From NCBI GenBank assembly GCA_028554755.1, contig JAPTOF010000006.1, positions 6,132,501 to 6,196,500 of the forward strand: DNA of 64,000 nt. The letters run 5' to 3'. The notes beneath the pieces were generated by a model that saw nothing but the letters and a program-made list of their open reading frames with translations, made no database searches and was not told where the DNA came from. This DNA comes from Cordia subcordata (lineage: Eukaryota > Streptophyta > Magnoliopsida > Boraginales > Cordiaceae). Numbering within the stretch: the first letter of the stretch is position 1; the number at the start of each line of letters is the position of its first letter. Below, piece by piece: positions 37,101 to 48,019 of this stretch. The translations under genes were made by a program, and so were the position numbers.

Positions 37101-40100
37101 TGACAACTCGAGGACGAGTTCTTTCCGCACCTGGGGAGACTGATGTAGCCCAAAATTTTATTATTTTAGTTAGTCATTAAAATTGGTTAGGATTTAGGAT
37201 TTGTTATTTATTACTGAGTGCTAGTTATATTAGGATTACTATATTACCTATTTTGTTATGGAAATGGTTGGTAGAAGTTTTAGTTTCCTAATTAGTTTTA
37301 GATTCCTATTTAGTTTTAGATTCCTATTTAGTTTTAATTTCCTATTTAGTTTTGGATTTCTAACATATATATAGGGGTGAAAGCTTTCATTGTTACATAA
37401 CTTTTTAGAATTATTGAATAATATTTATTTCTCTCTCCTAGGGTTTATTATCTTAGGGATTTCTTGGTTAATTTCAGCCTTGAAATTGAGCTCACTAATT
37501 CTTCTACCTTCTTGTTTATGTTCTCCAAATTTCTGTTGCGTTACCCCACCTTACAAATATGGGAATTGGCCCGGGGCATCAATATTAACTTAATATAGTG
37601 TGAATTGTAAATTTACTAATATAATAAACATAAATACCTGTACTTTTGAAAGAATATGATCACATTGCATTCTGGTTGTACAGGCATTTGAAAAAATGTC
37701 TGTCTATAGCTTTCTACTTCTTCTTTTCCACAACATACTATGATGACCAAACTTACCTTTTTCATAGAATAGCTAATCACTGCCATCACTGACATTTGTT
37801 GAATGAGGACCTCCATGAAATTATATTTAATCAAGTTTCACATGCCCTAGTGACTTATGTCTGGACTATAGAATAAGATGATCAGATTCTTTATGATTAT
37901 TCAAATCCCATCATACTTCTACGACAAGTTATATGCTATAAACTCCTGGTGCTTCATTCCATTGTTAATCCAAATGATTTTGGTATAGATTAAACAATAA
38001 ATCCAAAAAACTTAGTTCACAACTCACTTGAAGTAGCAGAGAGGCCTTCACACAAAGGATACCATCATATTTTGAATTGATGCCAAGATTCTTGGTTGGC
38101 ATGGTCAATGTGACCAAATCTTCGGAGGCATCATAGTCCATCAATAACCAACCATCATCAGTGAAAGTACTAATAGCATCATTGAAACCCTTACACATAT
38201 TTCCAAATAAATGACTCTGCAATGGAACATGATCTTGAAAACAAGATCACTACTGTAGCATATATCTATAAGAATAGGCTCTATCATCTATGCATAAACT
38301 TCTAAACGCTTCAATGAGAGAAGACATGAGTCAAGATTTTACCTGCTTAGTCTTTGGCTAAAAGATCGCAAACTAGGAGGCTTCATTCCATAAGGAAGTC
38401 GTAGTTTGCCACTCACTTCTTTAGCTATGAGCTCAATATGACACATTGCCTATAAGGAAAACTTAGTTAGCTCCTCAACTATGACAAGGGGTTTTCCATT
38501 TAGTTATTGAGAATGTAACTAAATAAATGATAAGTGCAAAAGTACTCGGGTCATACACAGGCATATGGTGCAACTAGTATATTAGGGGGAGACAAGAGTG
38601 AAGTGTGAGATATGGAAAAATAAAATTGGCAGCCTTACCGGTTTATCCTATCATTAAATATTATGCATGAGTGATAAGCATAATTTTTGACAAACCAATT
38701 GACTTCATGCAACATAGTTTAGAGATTGAAATTTGTTGCTGCAAATGATATTTGGTGGAATATCAGACTTTTGACGATATGCCCAGTGATCCTATAATTA
38801 GATGTTTCACTTGAAATTCTAAGCAGTAAGTGGTCTTTGATCAAGGCAACACTGAAATCACCAGATCATCTTCACTTCAATACAAGAATTTCCTCATAAA
38901 ACAAAAGAACAATTCTATTTAGTTTATCAATTAGCAAACAAACATCAAGAGGAAGAGCAAACGAAACCTGATTGGATGAGAAGAAACAATAGTTTACTAT
39001 GACAAGCATTCTGAGGTATTAAAATGGCATAACATAGTTTGACAAAATCTTTTGTGAATTATTTCCCTCTTTATGAAAATTAAAAATAAGAAGTGTATAC
39101 CATGTCTTTGCCAATCAAATAAACAAGGAAAGGCATAAGCAGTGCTAGGAGACTTCACTAGCAAATTAGCAGATAGAAATCTCTTGGCTAAAAGGATGTT
39201 TGGATTGGCTTATGGAAAATTTACTTAAGCTAATATGGCTTTAAGTAATTTTTTTTAAGTAATTATCTATTTGAATAAAAGTTATAATTATAAAAATAAC
39301 TACTTTTAACTGTTTGGTTAGTAACTTTAAAAGCTAACTTATATTGTCAAAATGACCATTAAAGACATAGAAATAGAATGCCAATTGAAAAAAAATGTAC
39401 GCTTATATAATTTTTGACTTTTTTTAAAAATAAATTATTAAAATATTATAATTTAATTTATGACTCATATGATATAAATATATAGATTATTAAATACATT
39501 ATGATACAAGACTTTGAAAAAACATAAATATTATAAATTATTAAAATATTATAATTTAATTTATGATTCATATGATATAATATATAGATTATTAAATACA
39601 TTATAGTACAACACTTTGGAAAAACATAGATATTTATATGTTAATGTTTCTAGTTCCTTTTAAAGATAGTTTAGGAATAGACATAAAATGGGAAGGAGAC
39701 TAGTAAATTAATTGATCAAACTTGTTTTCTTCTTGGTGCTTAAAGGCTAAAGCTGTAGAAAGCAAAAGCTTGGGGTGGGGAGATTTTCTAATTTTGCTTA
39801 AAGCCGCTTAAAAAACCATTTCTTTTTAATAAAACAAATGCATCTACTAGCTTAAATTGAGCTTTAAGTAGGTTTGACCAGTTTAAAAGCCAAACCAAAA
39901 ACCCTTTAAAATAGATTCAGATGCTGACTTGGCAGTCCATATTTAGGTCCAGCATGAAGTTAAATACAAACATATAATACTATCTAGATTCAACAATTGC
40001 AGTTACTCCAACCTCCTACCTATATAATGCTTAATTGTCAAAATCCTTCCAGTATATTTGTTCCCTCAAATATCAGAATGTAAAAATTTTGTTTGGAACT

Positions 40101-43100
40101 CTCATTTAATCTCACGCATTTTCCTGTTAAATGCCCTAAATTTAAAATTGAAAATAAAGAACTTCAACATTTTCACAGACAAATACCAAAATATAATGTT
40201 ATTTAGGGTGATTTATCACATATCTTGCTAAGAGGAAAGACCAGGAACCTAATAGTACTTGTAAAGACTAAAAGTACACTAAAGAGAGATTACTGCAAAC
40301 AGATGGATATGTCTTTGTCTGTATGATAGCCACAAGGAGAGTAAGACTGCTTGAATTTGTGAGGATCAGCATGAGCTTAACCAGAATAAAGGTTGTGTGG
40401 CTCTGATTGCAAAGCTAGCTAAAAGACTTCAGAGCTTTCATTCAACAACGGATCCATAGATACTGAGGTAGGAAAAAATAGAAACTCAAAAACACCAAGC
40501 ACTTACAGCAACAGTGAGTTTCTGAACCACAAGTTCTGATGACTCATAAAGAGGTTGAAGCACATAAGGCACAGATGATGCCTGAAGAGACAATGTTATT
40601 ACCAATTTGAGAAATGGAAAAGATTTGACATCCAAAAGAGTTAAAAATATGACCTCCAGATCCAAGTGGTCAACAATGTGCACCATTGATACTCCACCCT
40701 CACATGGACGAATTAGATAGCCACCGGCCAGCATATTTGCTCTTATGAATTCCAAAGAAGCAGGTGCATTTATGGGAACACTAGAACCAGATAATGATTT
40801 CTCACATACCTTGAGTGGCACCACCAAAATAAAAAAAAAAAGGAGGTTAGGCCGCAATCAGATATAGCCTATGATCAAAAACAAATATGACAAAAGTAAG
40901 ACCAATAATGACAATTTTTCTGCACAACTTCTTGATCAATCAGCTAAATTAACCTTAATGCAGGCTAACATCAGGTACATTTCATTTTTGCACTTTTCCT
41001 CTGATAGAGAGAAAGGTAATATCAGTTTCGGTGATGGAGGAGATATGACATAAATGAAAGATATGAGGGAAAAAGAAATTTTAGTAATGTCATAGTGCAG
41101 TTGAAGAATAGAGCCTTACATGATGGGTAAGACAAGCAAATTTATATACTCAATCATGTCCCCAGAAGAACTACTCTCCACCAATCAACCTACCTCATCA
41201 TGATAAATTTTCACATAGAAATCTAATTACACACTAATGGTGATAAATTTTCACATAGAAATCTAATTACATACTAATGGTAGACATTGGCTCTATTTAT
41301 AGGCGTCAAAGAAGAAAAAGATAAAATTGCTAGCCATAAACAGAATATTTTACTTGATTCTTCATCAGGCACCATAAAAATTGAAAGAATAATTGAGGGA
41401 GAAAAATAAAGAAATCACACTTTTCATATTGTAAAGGATAAGAATATTATGTCTCTTCTTATGTGGGAGAGAGACTTATTACATGATATTGTGTCCAGAA
41501 ATCAAATACTTATATTTTTCCAAAACTACCCTTGTCAATTTAAAATATTTGAAAGTAAACAAGTTTCTACTTCATTAAGTTTCTCCTCCCAATGAAGTAG
41601 AATCTTAAAATGGAAAAGTGCATGACACATCCCACAAAGGAAAAGTGCATAAGAGAAATGGGATAGTGGAAATATCATGCTTAAATAACGTAGCCACAAG
41701 GCCAACAACAAAAAAAAATTTCAACACTGAATTTATCATTAATTCTCATACAGATAAGCTTTCAAATGATGCAAAGACAATAAATGTCCAAAAGGGATAG
41801 CATACCACAAGGCTGCCATCTTCTAGAGCTGAAGTATATCTTAGAGTCCAAAAGTCACGTGCAGAAGCCAGGGTAGTTGGAGCATAGAACTGAGTGCAAA
41901 CATCAATACTTTGCAGAAATGAGAAGTGCAAGAACAAGCATAGTAAATGGAACATGAGAGAGAGAGAGAGAATGTTGGATTCAGTGGTGCTTAAGAAGAT
42001 ATTAAAGGAAAAAAGAAAAACTACTAATTTTCCTCACTTGCATGTAGAAAAACTACTAATTTTCCTCACTTGCATGTAGACTTGTTCAATTGTTCCCCCA
42101 TTTCTGGTGGGGTATTCGGCAAAGACTTCAAGTTTCCGACAATCCTGAGACCAAGATGTACGCTCCTTGAGGATTTCCATTATCTGTCAATAAATGCAAA
42201 TTAAATATTACAACCAGAAATTGCAAATTGATCAGATTCCATCAGGAGTAATTCATTATGGCCACTTCAAGGAAGTCTGCCAAAGGGCTCTATATCTACA
42301 TAAAGAGTTAACAAGTATCTCTTTCATCAGGAAGATCTATTTGGCAAGGCCCATATAGAAACTTTAACTTTCTTAAAGGAAAGAATTAAAATAGATGATC
42401 TCAATTAAAGCAAAAGAAATAAGAGAACACATGTGAACACATCTGCCCAATTCCAGTCTATTCATCAGAAACTCTAGGGCGAATTCCTTTTAGTAATATA
42501 TATGTTAGAGTTACCACCTCATCTAAAAGCTTAAGCTTATAGAGAGGATAGTGGTTTATTAATTTATTGTGTTAACACGCCTCCTCACGAGTAGCGTAAT
42601 TTGTTTAGAGCTTGCACGTGGACAATTTAATTAAAGGGGCGGTGGTAAGGATCGAACCTGTGCCGTTTGGCTTCCAGCTCTGATACCATGTTAGAGTTAC
42701 CACCTCATCTAAAAGCTTAAGCTTATAGAGAGGACAGTGGTTTATTAATTTATTGTGTTAACAATATATATCACATACACGTGAAGCAATTACTATTTCC
42801 TTTATTATATATCTGCAGGTAAATCCAAGGTGAAGAGAACTTTTAACAGAATCAGGCATCAGACAAGCAATGCTATTAAAGTAAAAAATTATGCAGCAGA
42901 GCATATGTTCTGCAAGATAATATTAACTCCCACAAACATAGAGTTACGATCCTTCAGAAGATGGAGTCAGCAGAGATAATGCAAATGCACAAGCATACCT
43001 TAATGGGAGCTAAAGGGATGACAGCGCATGCTCGTGCTGCTAATCCAACACAGTTATGAGAAACATAAACAATGCCAAAGGAGTCACAGCCAAGCTGTTG

Positions 43101-45923
43101 ATATATAAGCAAATGAGTACACAAGCAAATATGATAAGAGACTTTCAGAAGAATTATGCAGTAAAAACCTTTATCCCAGGGATGGGGATCCAGTCAATTG
43201 CATCTCCAGTAGCTTTCAAGAGAAATTCTTCCTTGGTTTTCTCAGCCAGCAAGAGGAGGCTGTAAAAGAGTAATTAGATTCACCCAGTCAATATTGTCTA
43301 CAACCTTCTAGGAGGAGGTTGTTATGGTAATCTAAAACTACCTTGTATCATCATCAGCAGTGCTTGAAATCCGAGGAGAACGGACTGCAGCTTCAGAGTT
43401 CAGCTCAGTACTGAGGGACGCTATCTATACAAAAATGATTACAAGATTATCGTTAGAGCTTTGGAAGAGTCAGCAACCCAACAAAGATCAAACTTTACCT
43501 AAAACAGAAGTGCCTTTATTGTCTATTCAAATGTAATACTGTTTTATGCTCTGCAGAGCAAATAAGAATGAGACACCCTGATATATTGAACTTATAATTT
43601 CTTAGGAAAGGTATCTTGGCCTATGAGGAGAGATCTTCACTTGTTTACAGAGGACTCAGCCAAAATTACAAATGTTGGCAATTATGAGGTGCACCCCCTC
43701 ACAACGGGGGTGCATCCTCTCGTGACAAGGGTGCTACTTTTTCTTTTTAACCAAAGAAATAAAAAATAAATTAGGGTGTTAAAAATATATGTAATCAGTT
43801 GTGTCATGAAACAAAGAAAATAAAACAGAGAAAAGAAGAAAGAAGAAGATAACAAAATCTATAATTGGTTGATCACTTATACAAAGATAGATATATTTAA
43901 TAACATCGTGGATTTTGACCAAAAAATAATAATAACATTGTGAATATTCAATGATTTCAAAATGTTAAGTCATGTTGGAGGATCATTATAAGATATGATT
44001 TTATTTACAGGGACTATAGCTATTTACTTATGTTTTTCATGTGTATTACGATGTCATTACTACATTAAATATTATGTATTTTCACAATCAATTCTTTTAT
44101 TTTGTACAAAACATAATAAATAAATGTGCCCCTTTGAGCACTAGGTCCTGGCTCTGCCCCTGTATACAATCATGTTATGTTAATGATGGTTTTTGGAAAT
44201 CATACTGACATGCTTCCTAAATTCCACAGATCAATTGTATTTAAAAAGGAAAGGAGAAAGAGAAAACCACTTGATTGCAACTATGTAAGGAATCTGGCAG
44301 TGAAATGATCTTGGTGGTTACTGAGTACATCAAGTAGCAATATAAATCAGATCAAAGGTCAGTCTTCAATATCATCCTCATCAAAAGTAAAACAATCAAG
44401 TAGCAAATTTTGACATTTGACATAGATTTTACATACAGATTGCCTCATATATATTCACTTTGATTGAGCAATTTATATTTATGATAAGTCAATGAATTCA
44501 ATTAGAATCACATTTGTATCCTGTCTAAAACATTACATATCTGATAGCAACGCAAATAGAGGAGGGAAAAATATGTCCTTACAGCTACAGCAGGAACAAG
44601 ATGCAAAAGCAATAATTGGTATGATTTATTAGATGTAATATAGAATTTAGTCAGCTAAACAGAAGCCCTTAATGTCATCAGATTACTAGCATCAGTGACC
44701 AAATTGATATCTTAACTAAACTTTACGTACATTTTGCAGCTGATGGCGTAAGCATTCATTCTCATACACCAGCTGTTCCACTTTTTTCTGCAGGTGGCCA
44801 TTTTCCTCCATCAATAATTTATTTGTCGCGGTTAACTTCTGGTTTATAGCCTGAAGTTCTACACTTTCTTTCCTCTGCTTTTCACGGCACCTGAGAAAAG
44901 GAATTAGAGAGATTAAAAGGAGCAGGACCAGTAAGACACCATACTACTCTATTCTCATCCGGAATATGAGAGAAACTAATTTGGAAATATTACTTCCTTC
45001 TATGAGAACAGGTAATGATATGGGTAATGAATTCTCCTTTCATTGTATAAAAATTAAAAAATTAAAAAATAAAAAAAAGGAGACATGGGGCTCTTCCAAG
45101 TTTAATTACTGTTAAAAAATTTAAGCAAAGATGGGCATAACCAAAATCCTAGTATTATCTGAATGAGATGTTAAATTATGGTGTTAGTTTACACACACAT
45201 GAATCATGTGATAATTCCTTGGCACCAACAGAAATTGGTCTCTTTTCTAGCAGTAGATTGAATGTTATAATAAGATTTAGAAACTGGATTCAAGTTTATA
45301 TTGAACTACAGAAAACTCGCTACCAATTTCCTTTCCCTTTCTGATCTACTAACATTAGTACTTAAAAGATCTGAAGCCATCACTGATGTTAGAACAAAAT
45401 GATAAATAATGACATTAATGCTTCACCAATTGGAAGAAATTATTTTGCAGCAAGGCATGAAAAAAGTGCTCAATGTTGTGGAGAATGAAAACTAGAAAAA
45501 CTGGAGTGTCAAAAAATTTGTAAAACAACAAAGTGAGCAAACTTTGTGATTTAAATCCGAGAGAGACATAAATGGATTGTTTCGTCTTGATGTTCAGTTG
45601 CACAACTAATCAAATCAATCCAAGCGCGTATATCCAGAACAACATAAGAAAAATGATCATTCCATTTGGCTTAGACCAATGACACCTAACCTGCGGTTTC
45701 GAAACCAGATTTTTATCTGCTTAATTTCAAGATTCTTAAGAATTGGGTAATCATTCAACATCTGCCGTCTCTGCATGCGAGTAGGATACTGACAGTCCTT
45801 GTACACTTTTTCAAGAATTTCAACCTGCTGATCTGAGTAGCGGGTATATTTTGCACTGGCCTTACCCCTTCCCTTGCTGCTCTGTTTGACATTGCCATCA
45901 CCTGCACTGCCTGTATTCACCAT
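28145..45923 (-). CDS. Class III HD-ZIP transcription factor (HD, leucine zipper, START, MEKHLA), divergent; frameshifted as sequenced
   Basis: Eighteen exons: 45923-45691, 44890-44731, 43424-43342, 43259-43169, 43094-42999, 42183-42070, 41889-41806, 40809-40654, 40581-40507, 38449-38343, about 38214-38028, 33401-33231, 32901-32824, 31183-about 31049, about 29945-29624, 29190-29100, 28600-28451 and 28291-28145. Family layout: homeodomain (residues about 24-85), leucine zipper (to about 131), START (about 155-370), MEKHLA-type C-terminus ending FAFINWSFL. Full conceptual length would be near 826 aa, normal for the family. HD-ZIP III proteins act in the nucleus in meristem, vascular and leaf-polarity development. 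Odd points: WFRN instead of WFQN (R75), degraded miR165/166 site at the exon 4/5 junction, a one-base frameshift in exon 15 (about 29826-29834) truncating the frame near residue 646, a displaced exon 11 acceptor and a GC-AG intron 15. Which paralogue it corresponds to is unclear. It may be a decaying gene. Confidence 0.85.
34304..34727 (+). repeat. 5' LTR of the gypsy element
   Basis: Starts TGATGCAGTCC and ends TTGCATTA. It contains a repeated ATTCCTATTTAGTTTTA motif (four to five times), one unit more than in the right LTR, which explains part of the length difference. Confidence 0.88.
34919..37086 (+). pseudogene. Gypsy gag-protease with partial RT and integrase tail
   Basis: The gag frame is open from about 34919 ([12 protein letters not shown]) to a stop near 35440, then resumes at 35615. 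A CCHC knuckle ([14 protein letters not shown]) is at 35768, followed by an acidic stretch. Protease is marked by LIIDSGSC with its Asp at about 36074. The frame then shifts near 36200 into a second open segment (36205-36630). Reverse transcriptase is reduced to its N-terminal portion ([10 protein letters not shown], an in-frame stop, then [11 protein letters not shown]) near 36760-36840. The next sequence, from about 36876, is an integrase C-terminal segment (VGDYVWAIW ... NAYLLELP) ending at 37086. A simple GACGACGACG stretch lies at the junction. Confidence 0.88.
37141..37543 (+). repeat. 3' LTR of the gypsy element
   Basis: Starts TGATGTAGCCC and ends TTGCGTTA; colinear with the 5' LTR apart from small indels and scattered substitutions. 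Confidence 0.88.
39198..39903. repeat. MITE-like element with internal tandem repeat (HD-ZIP III intron 9)
   Basis: Left end gtttggattggctta, right end aaaagccaaaccaaaaacc, imperfect inverted termini of the same family as those at 8796 and 23141. Inside, an AT-rich unit starting ataaattattaaaatattat near 39430 repeats at about 39532 (period near 102 bp). Confidence 0.6.
41201..41280. repeat. 40-bp tandem duplication (HD-ZIP III intron 7)
   Basis: tgataaattttcacatagaa starts at 41201 and again at 41241. The two 40-bp units differ at one visible position (acacac against acatac). Recent local duplication. Confidence 0.9.
42015..42078. repeat. 32-bp tandem duplication covering the exon 6 splice donor
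   Basis: The unit gaaaaactactaattttcc... occupies 42015-42046 and 42047-42078 with no visible difference. On the minus strand each unit contains CTACATGCAA followed by GTGAGG, so the exon 6/intron 6 donor is present twice, at 42069 and 42037. Confidence 0.9.
42503..42763 (-). mobile_element. TRIM (terminal-repeat retrotransposon in miniature), HD-ZIP III intron 5
   Basis: Two 75-bp direct repeats (42503-42577 and 42689-42763) begin TGTTAGAG and end GTTAACA, differing at one position. They flank 111 bp of interior. A 5-bp target-site duplication ATATA lies at 42498-42502 and 42764-42768. The complement of the interior next to the right LTR reads TGGTATCAGAGC, a tRNA-Met primer-binding site, so the element is oriented on the minus strand. 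It has no coding capacity and must have been mobilised by another retrotransposon. Confidence 0.88.
43084..43179 (-). promoter_or_regulatory. Degenerate miR165/166 target position (exon 4/5 junction)
   Basis: In HD-ZIP III mRNAs the miR165/166 site spans this splice junction and encodes PGMKPGPDS. Here the two halves read CTGGGATAAAG (43179-43169) and CTTGGCTGTGA (43094-43084), encoding PGIKLGCDS. Against the usual CTGGGATGAAG and CCTGGTCCGGA halves there are about six mismatches, four of them consecutive in the part that pairs with the miRNA seed. The site is therefore unlikely to be cleaved. Confidence 0.8.
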
Positions 45924-46537
45924 TTTCCTATTGCAGACTCCAAAAGAAAAGATACCTTGATACTTTGGAACCAAAAGCTATTGGTATTTCAAGCTGCTCT
46001 CGAGACTCTAAAAATACATTCGTGATTTCCAATTACAACTAGATGAGCACAACACCAAATGGTCATGTTCGAGCAAACTCTGATAAGGTGATTAAGGTTT
46101 GTGCACCAAAGATGCTCAGCCTATCCTTTTTTGGTTTTTATTAACCTAAATTTGTTGTTTGCTAGTGAAAAATATTGATTGTATATAAATCAAAACAAAC
46201 TTCATTGCTTCTTTTTGTACTGGCTTACAGAGAAAGTGAATTAAGACAAAAAGATATTAATAACTCCCAAATCAGAATTCAACATGTGTTGAAATCTGAA
46301 ATTAACTCATTAAATCAAAATCTAGACTGACTTGCCAAAGCTCCAAGGCAATCTTGATCATATTACTGTAAGATGGACTTGTACCATGCAGTTAATAGAG
46401 ATTCATCCATATTACACTAACACGCATTACACAATAATGTATATTTACAAGAGATTCGTATATATTGTACCATTTCTCCTCTACATTCCGTACAATCTCT
46501 ACATCCAGATACGAATAATTCATTGCGTAGACAGATG

Positions 46538-46605
46538 CATATGGTGATTTTGATGAGTTCCACACCACATTCATATGGTGATTTTGATGAGTTCCACACC
46601 ACATT
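46538..46605. repeat. 34-bp tandem duplication
   Basis: catatggtgattttgatgag begins at 46538 and again at 46572; the two 34-bp units appear identical. Confidence 0.9.
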
Positions 46606-47272
46606 CAATGTAGTTTATCATAGGGTACATGCACTCATCATCATACGCATACAAATCCATAGTAACACAGATAGTGCATACTGATACCAGATATCAGATG
46701 TTTGCAAGAGACTCGCCTTGATTACATCACTCTCTTTGCGACATATTCATCCATATTACAGGCAATGGATACCAAATGCCGTGAGCTTCAAGAGATTCAC
46801 CTCTATATTATCAATCTTCCTATCTCAATTCAAATAATCTCTATTTCCACATCTAAAAAAATCCTACATGCACTTGCGCATATATCAGATAATAATTTAT
46901 GAGAATCTTTGACTACATTCTGAGTCCTAAACAATGCAATTAGGGAATATAAATTTATTTTCCCTCTTTCTAGTTTTTCTCTTGGTGAAATTGTTTAAAA
47001 GCCAATTCAAGCTATATATCGGTTTATACTCGTCCGTGCAAATTTCTCAGCCAGCCTTAAAAGTATGATTCAAGATACGGATTTTCGATTCTTTCTTTCT
47101 TTCCTTCTTAAAAGAATAATAACGAATTCTTGGTAGAACACTCGTGCCCTCGCGCAGACACATTACAAAACATAAACGGGAGTCTAGCATCGTATGAATC
47201 CGATATACAAAACACCATTATAGTAAAGAACCTCCCAATTTATCTCTCTCCCTCACACACACACATATGTAG

Positions 47273-47276
<4 letters not shown>

Positions 47277-47309
<33 letters not shown>
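47277..47309. repeat. (AT)n microsatellite
   Basis: About 16 uninterrupted AT dinucleotides following a CACACACA run. Confidence 0.95.
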
Positions 47310-47313
<4 letters not shown>

Positions 47314-47530
47314 CATCTAAATTTTTGTATGTGATGGTATAGAAAAGGAAATAAAGTAGAAAAAATAAAAATAATAAGAAATTAACATTATTAAACAATG
47401 GAGATTTGCATCTAAAGCATACATGAATTGCATGTAAAGAAGATCCACGTATTGATATACACATATAAAACACAGATATCAAAGGTTAACAATTTTCCCC
47501 GTATTTATTTATTCTTTTAACGCCGATGAC

Positions 47531-47653
47531 ATGGAATCACCGGCGGAATTGGACGACGCCGAGGAATTGCTAACGCCATTTTTAAATTCTCAGGGTTGGG
47601 GGGTGAAACGTAATTTCGGAACTTTCTGGGGGTTAATCTTTAATTACTGGTAA
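47531..47653 (+). other. GC-richer 40-codon mini-ORF, possible orphan first exon
   Basis: An ATG at 47531 opens a 40-codon frame (MESPAELDDAEELL...) in a locally GC-rich patch unlike the AT-rich surroundings. A good donor-like string (TACTG then GTAAGG) overlaps its end near 47647-47653. I recognise no family. It could be the remnant or first exon of a plus-strand gene, or 5' leader sequence of the HD-ZIP III gene on the other strand. Coding status unproven. Confidence 0.25.
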
Positions 47654-48019
47654 GGGTGAGACTATACGTGAATTATATCTTGCACCTTTAAATATACCTT
47701 AGGTGTATTTGTCTGTTTCTCTAGTACCCCACAGTTATTTGTACCCTACAACTATTTGTCACTACCTCACAACTGTTAATTCAGCGATATACCTTACGCT
47801 GTGTACCATATAAATTCCAAAAACTGTGCTTTGGGTAAAATACTATCTTCGAATTTTTGCATGTTCATATGTCTACTAAATTATAATCAAAGATTAAATA
47901 AGGATGATATGCTATTTCTGAATTGTTAGGCTGATATGAATGTTTCTAAAAATAATGACGATTAATTTGTTTATATTTATGAAAGAAAAATGCACTTTAT
48001 TCTTTATATATTGTCAAAC

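Larger units (their letters stand above)
34304..37543 (+). mobile_element. Internally deleted Ty3/gypsy LTR retrotransposon in HD-ZIP III intron 11
   Basis: LTRs at 34304-34727 (424 bp) and 37141-37543 (403 bp) flank a 2.4-kb interior. The tRNA-Met primer-binding site TGGTATCAGAG is at 34730-34740, and a purine-rich stretch (ggggagac) precedes the right LTR. Target-site duplication is imperfect at best (cccta on the left, cccca on the right). The interior carries gag, protease, the start of reverse transcriptase and the C-terminal end of integrase; most of reverse transcriptase, RNase H and the integrase core are missing. It reads on the plus strand, antisense to the host gene. Confidence 0.92.
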
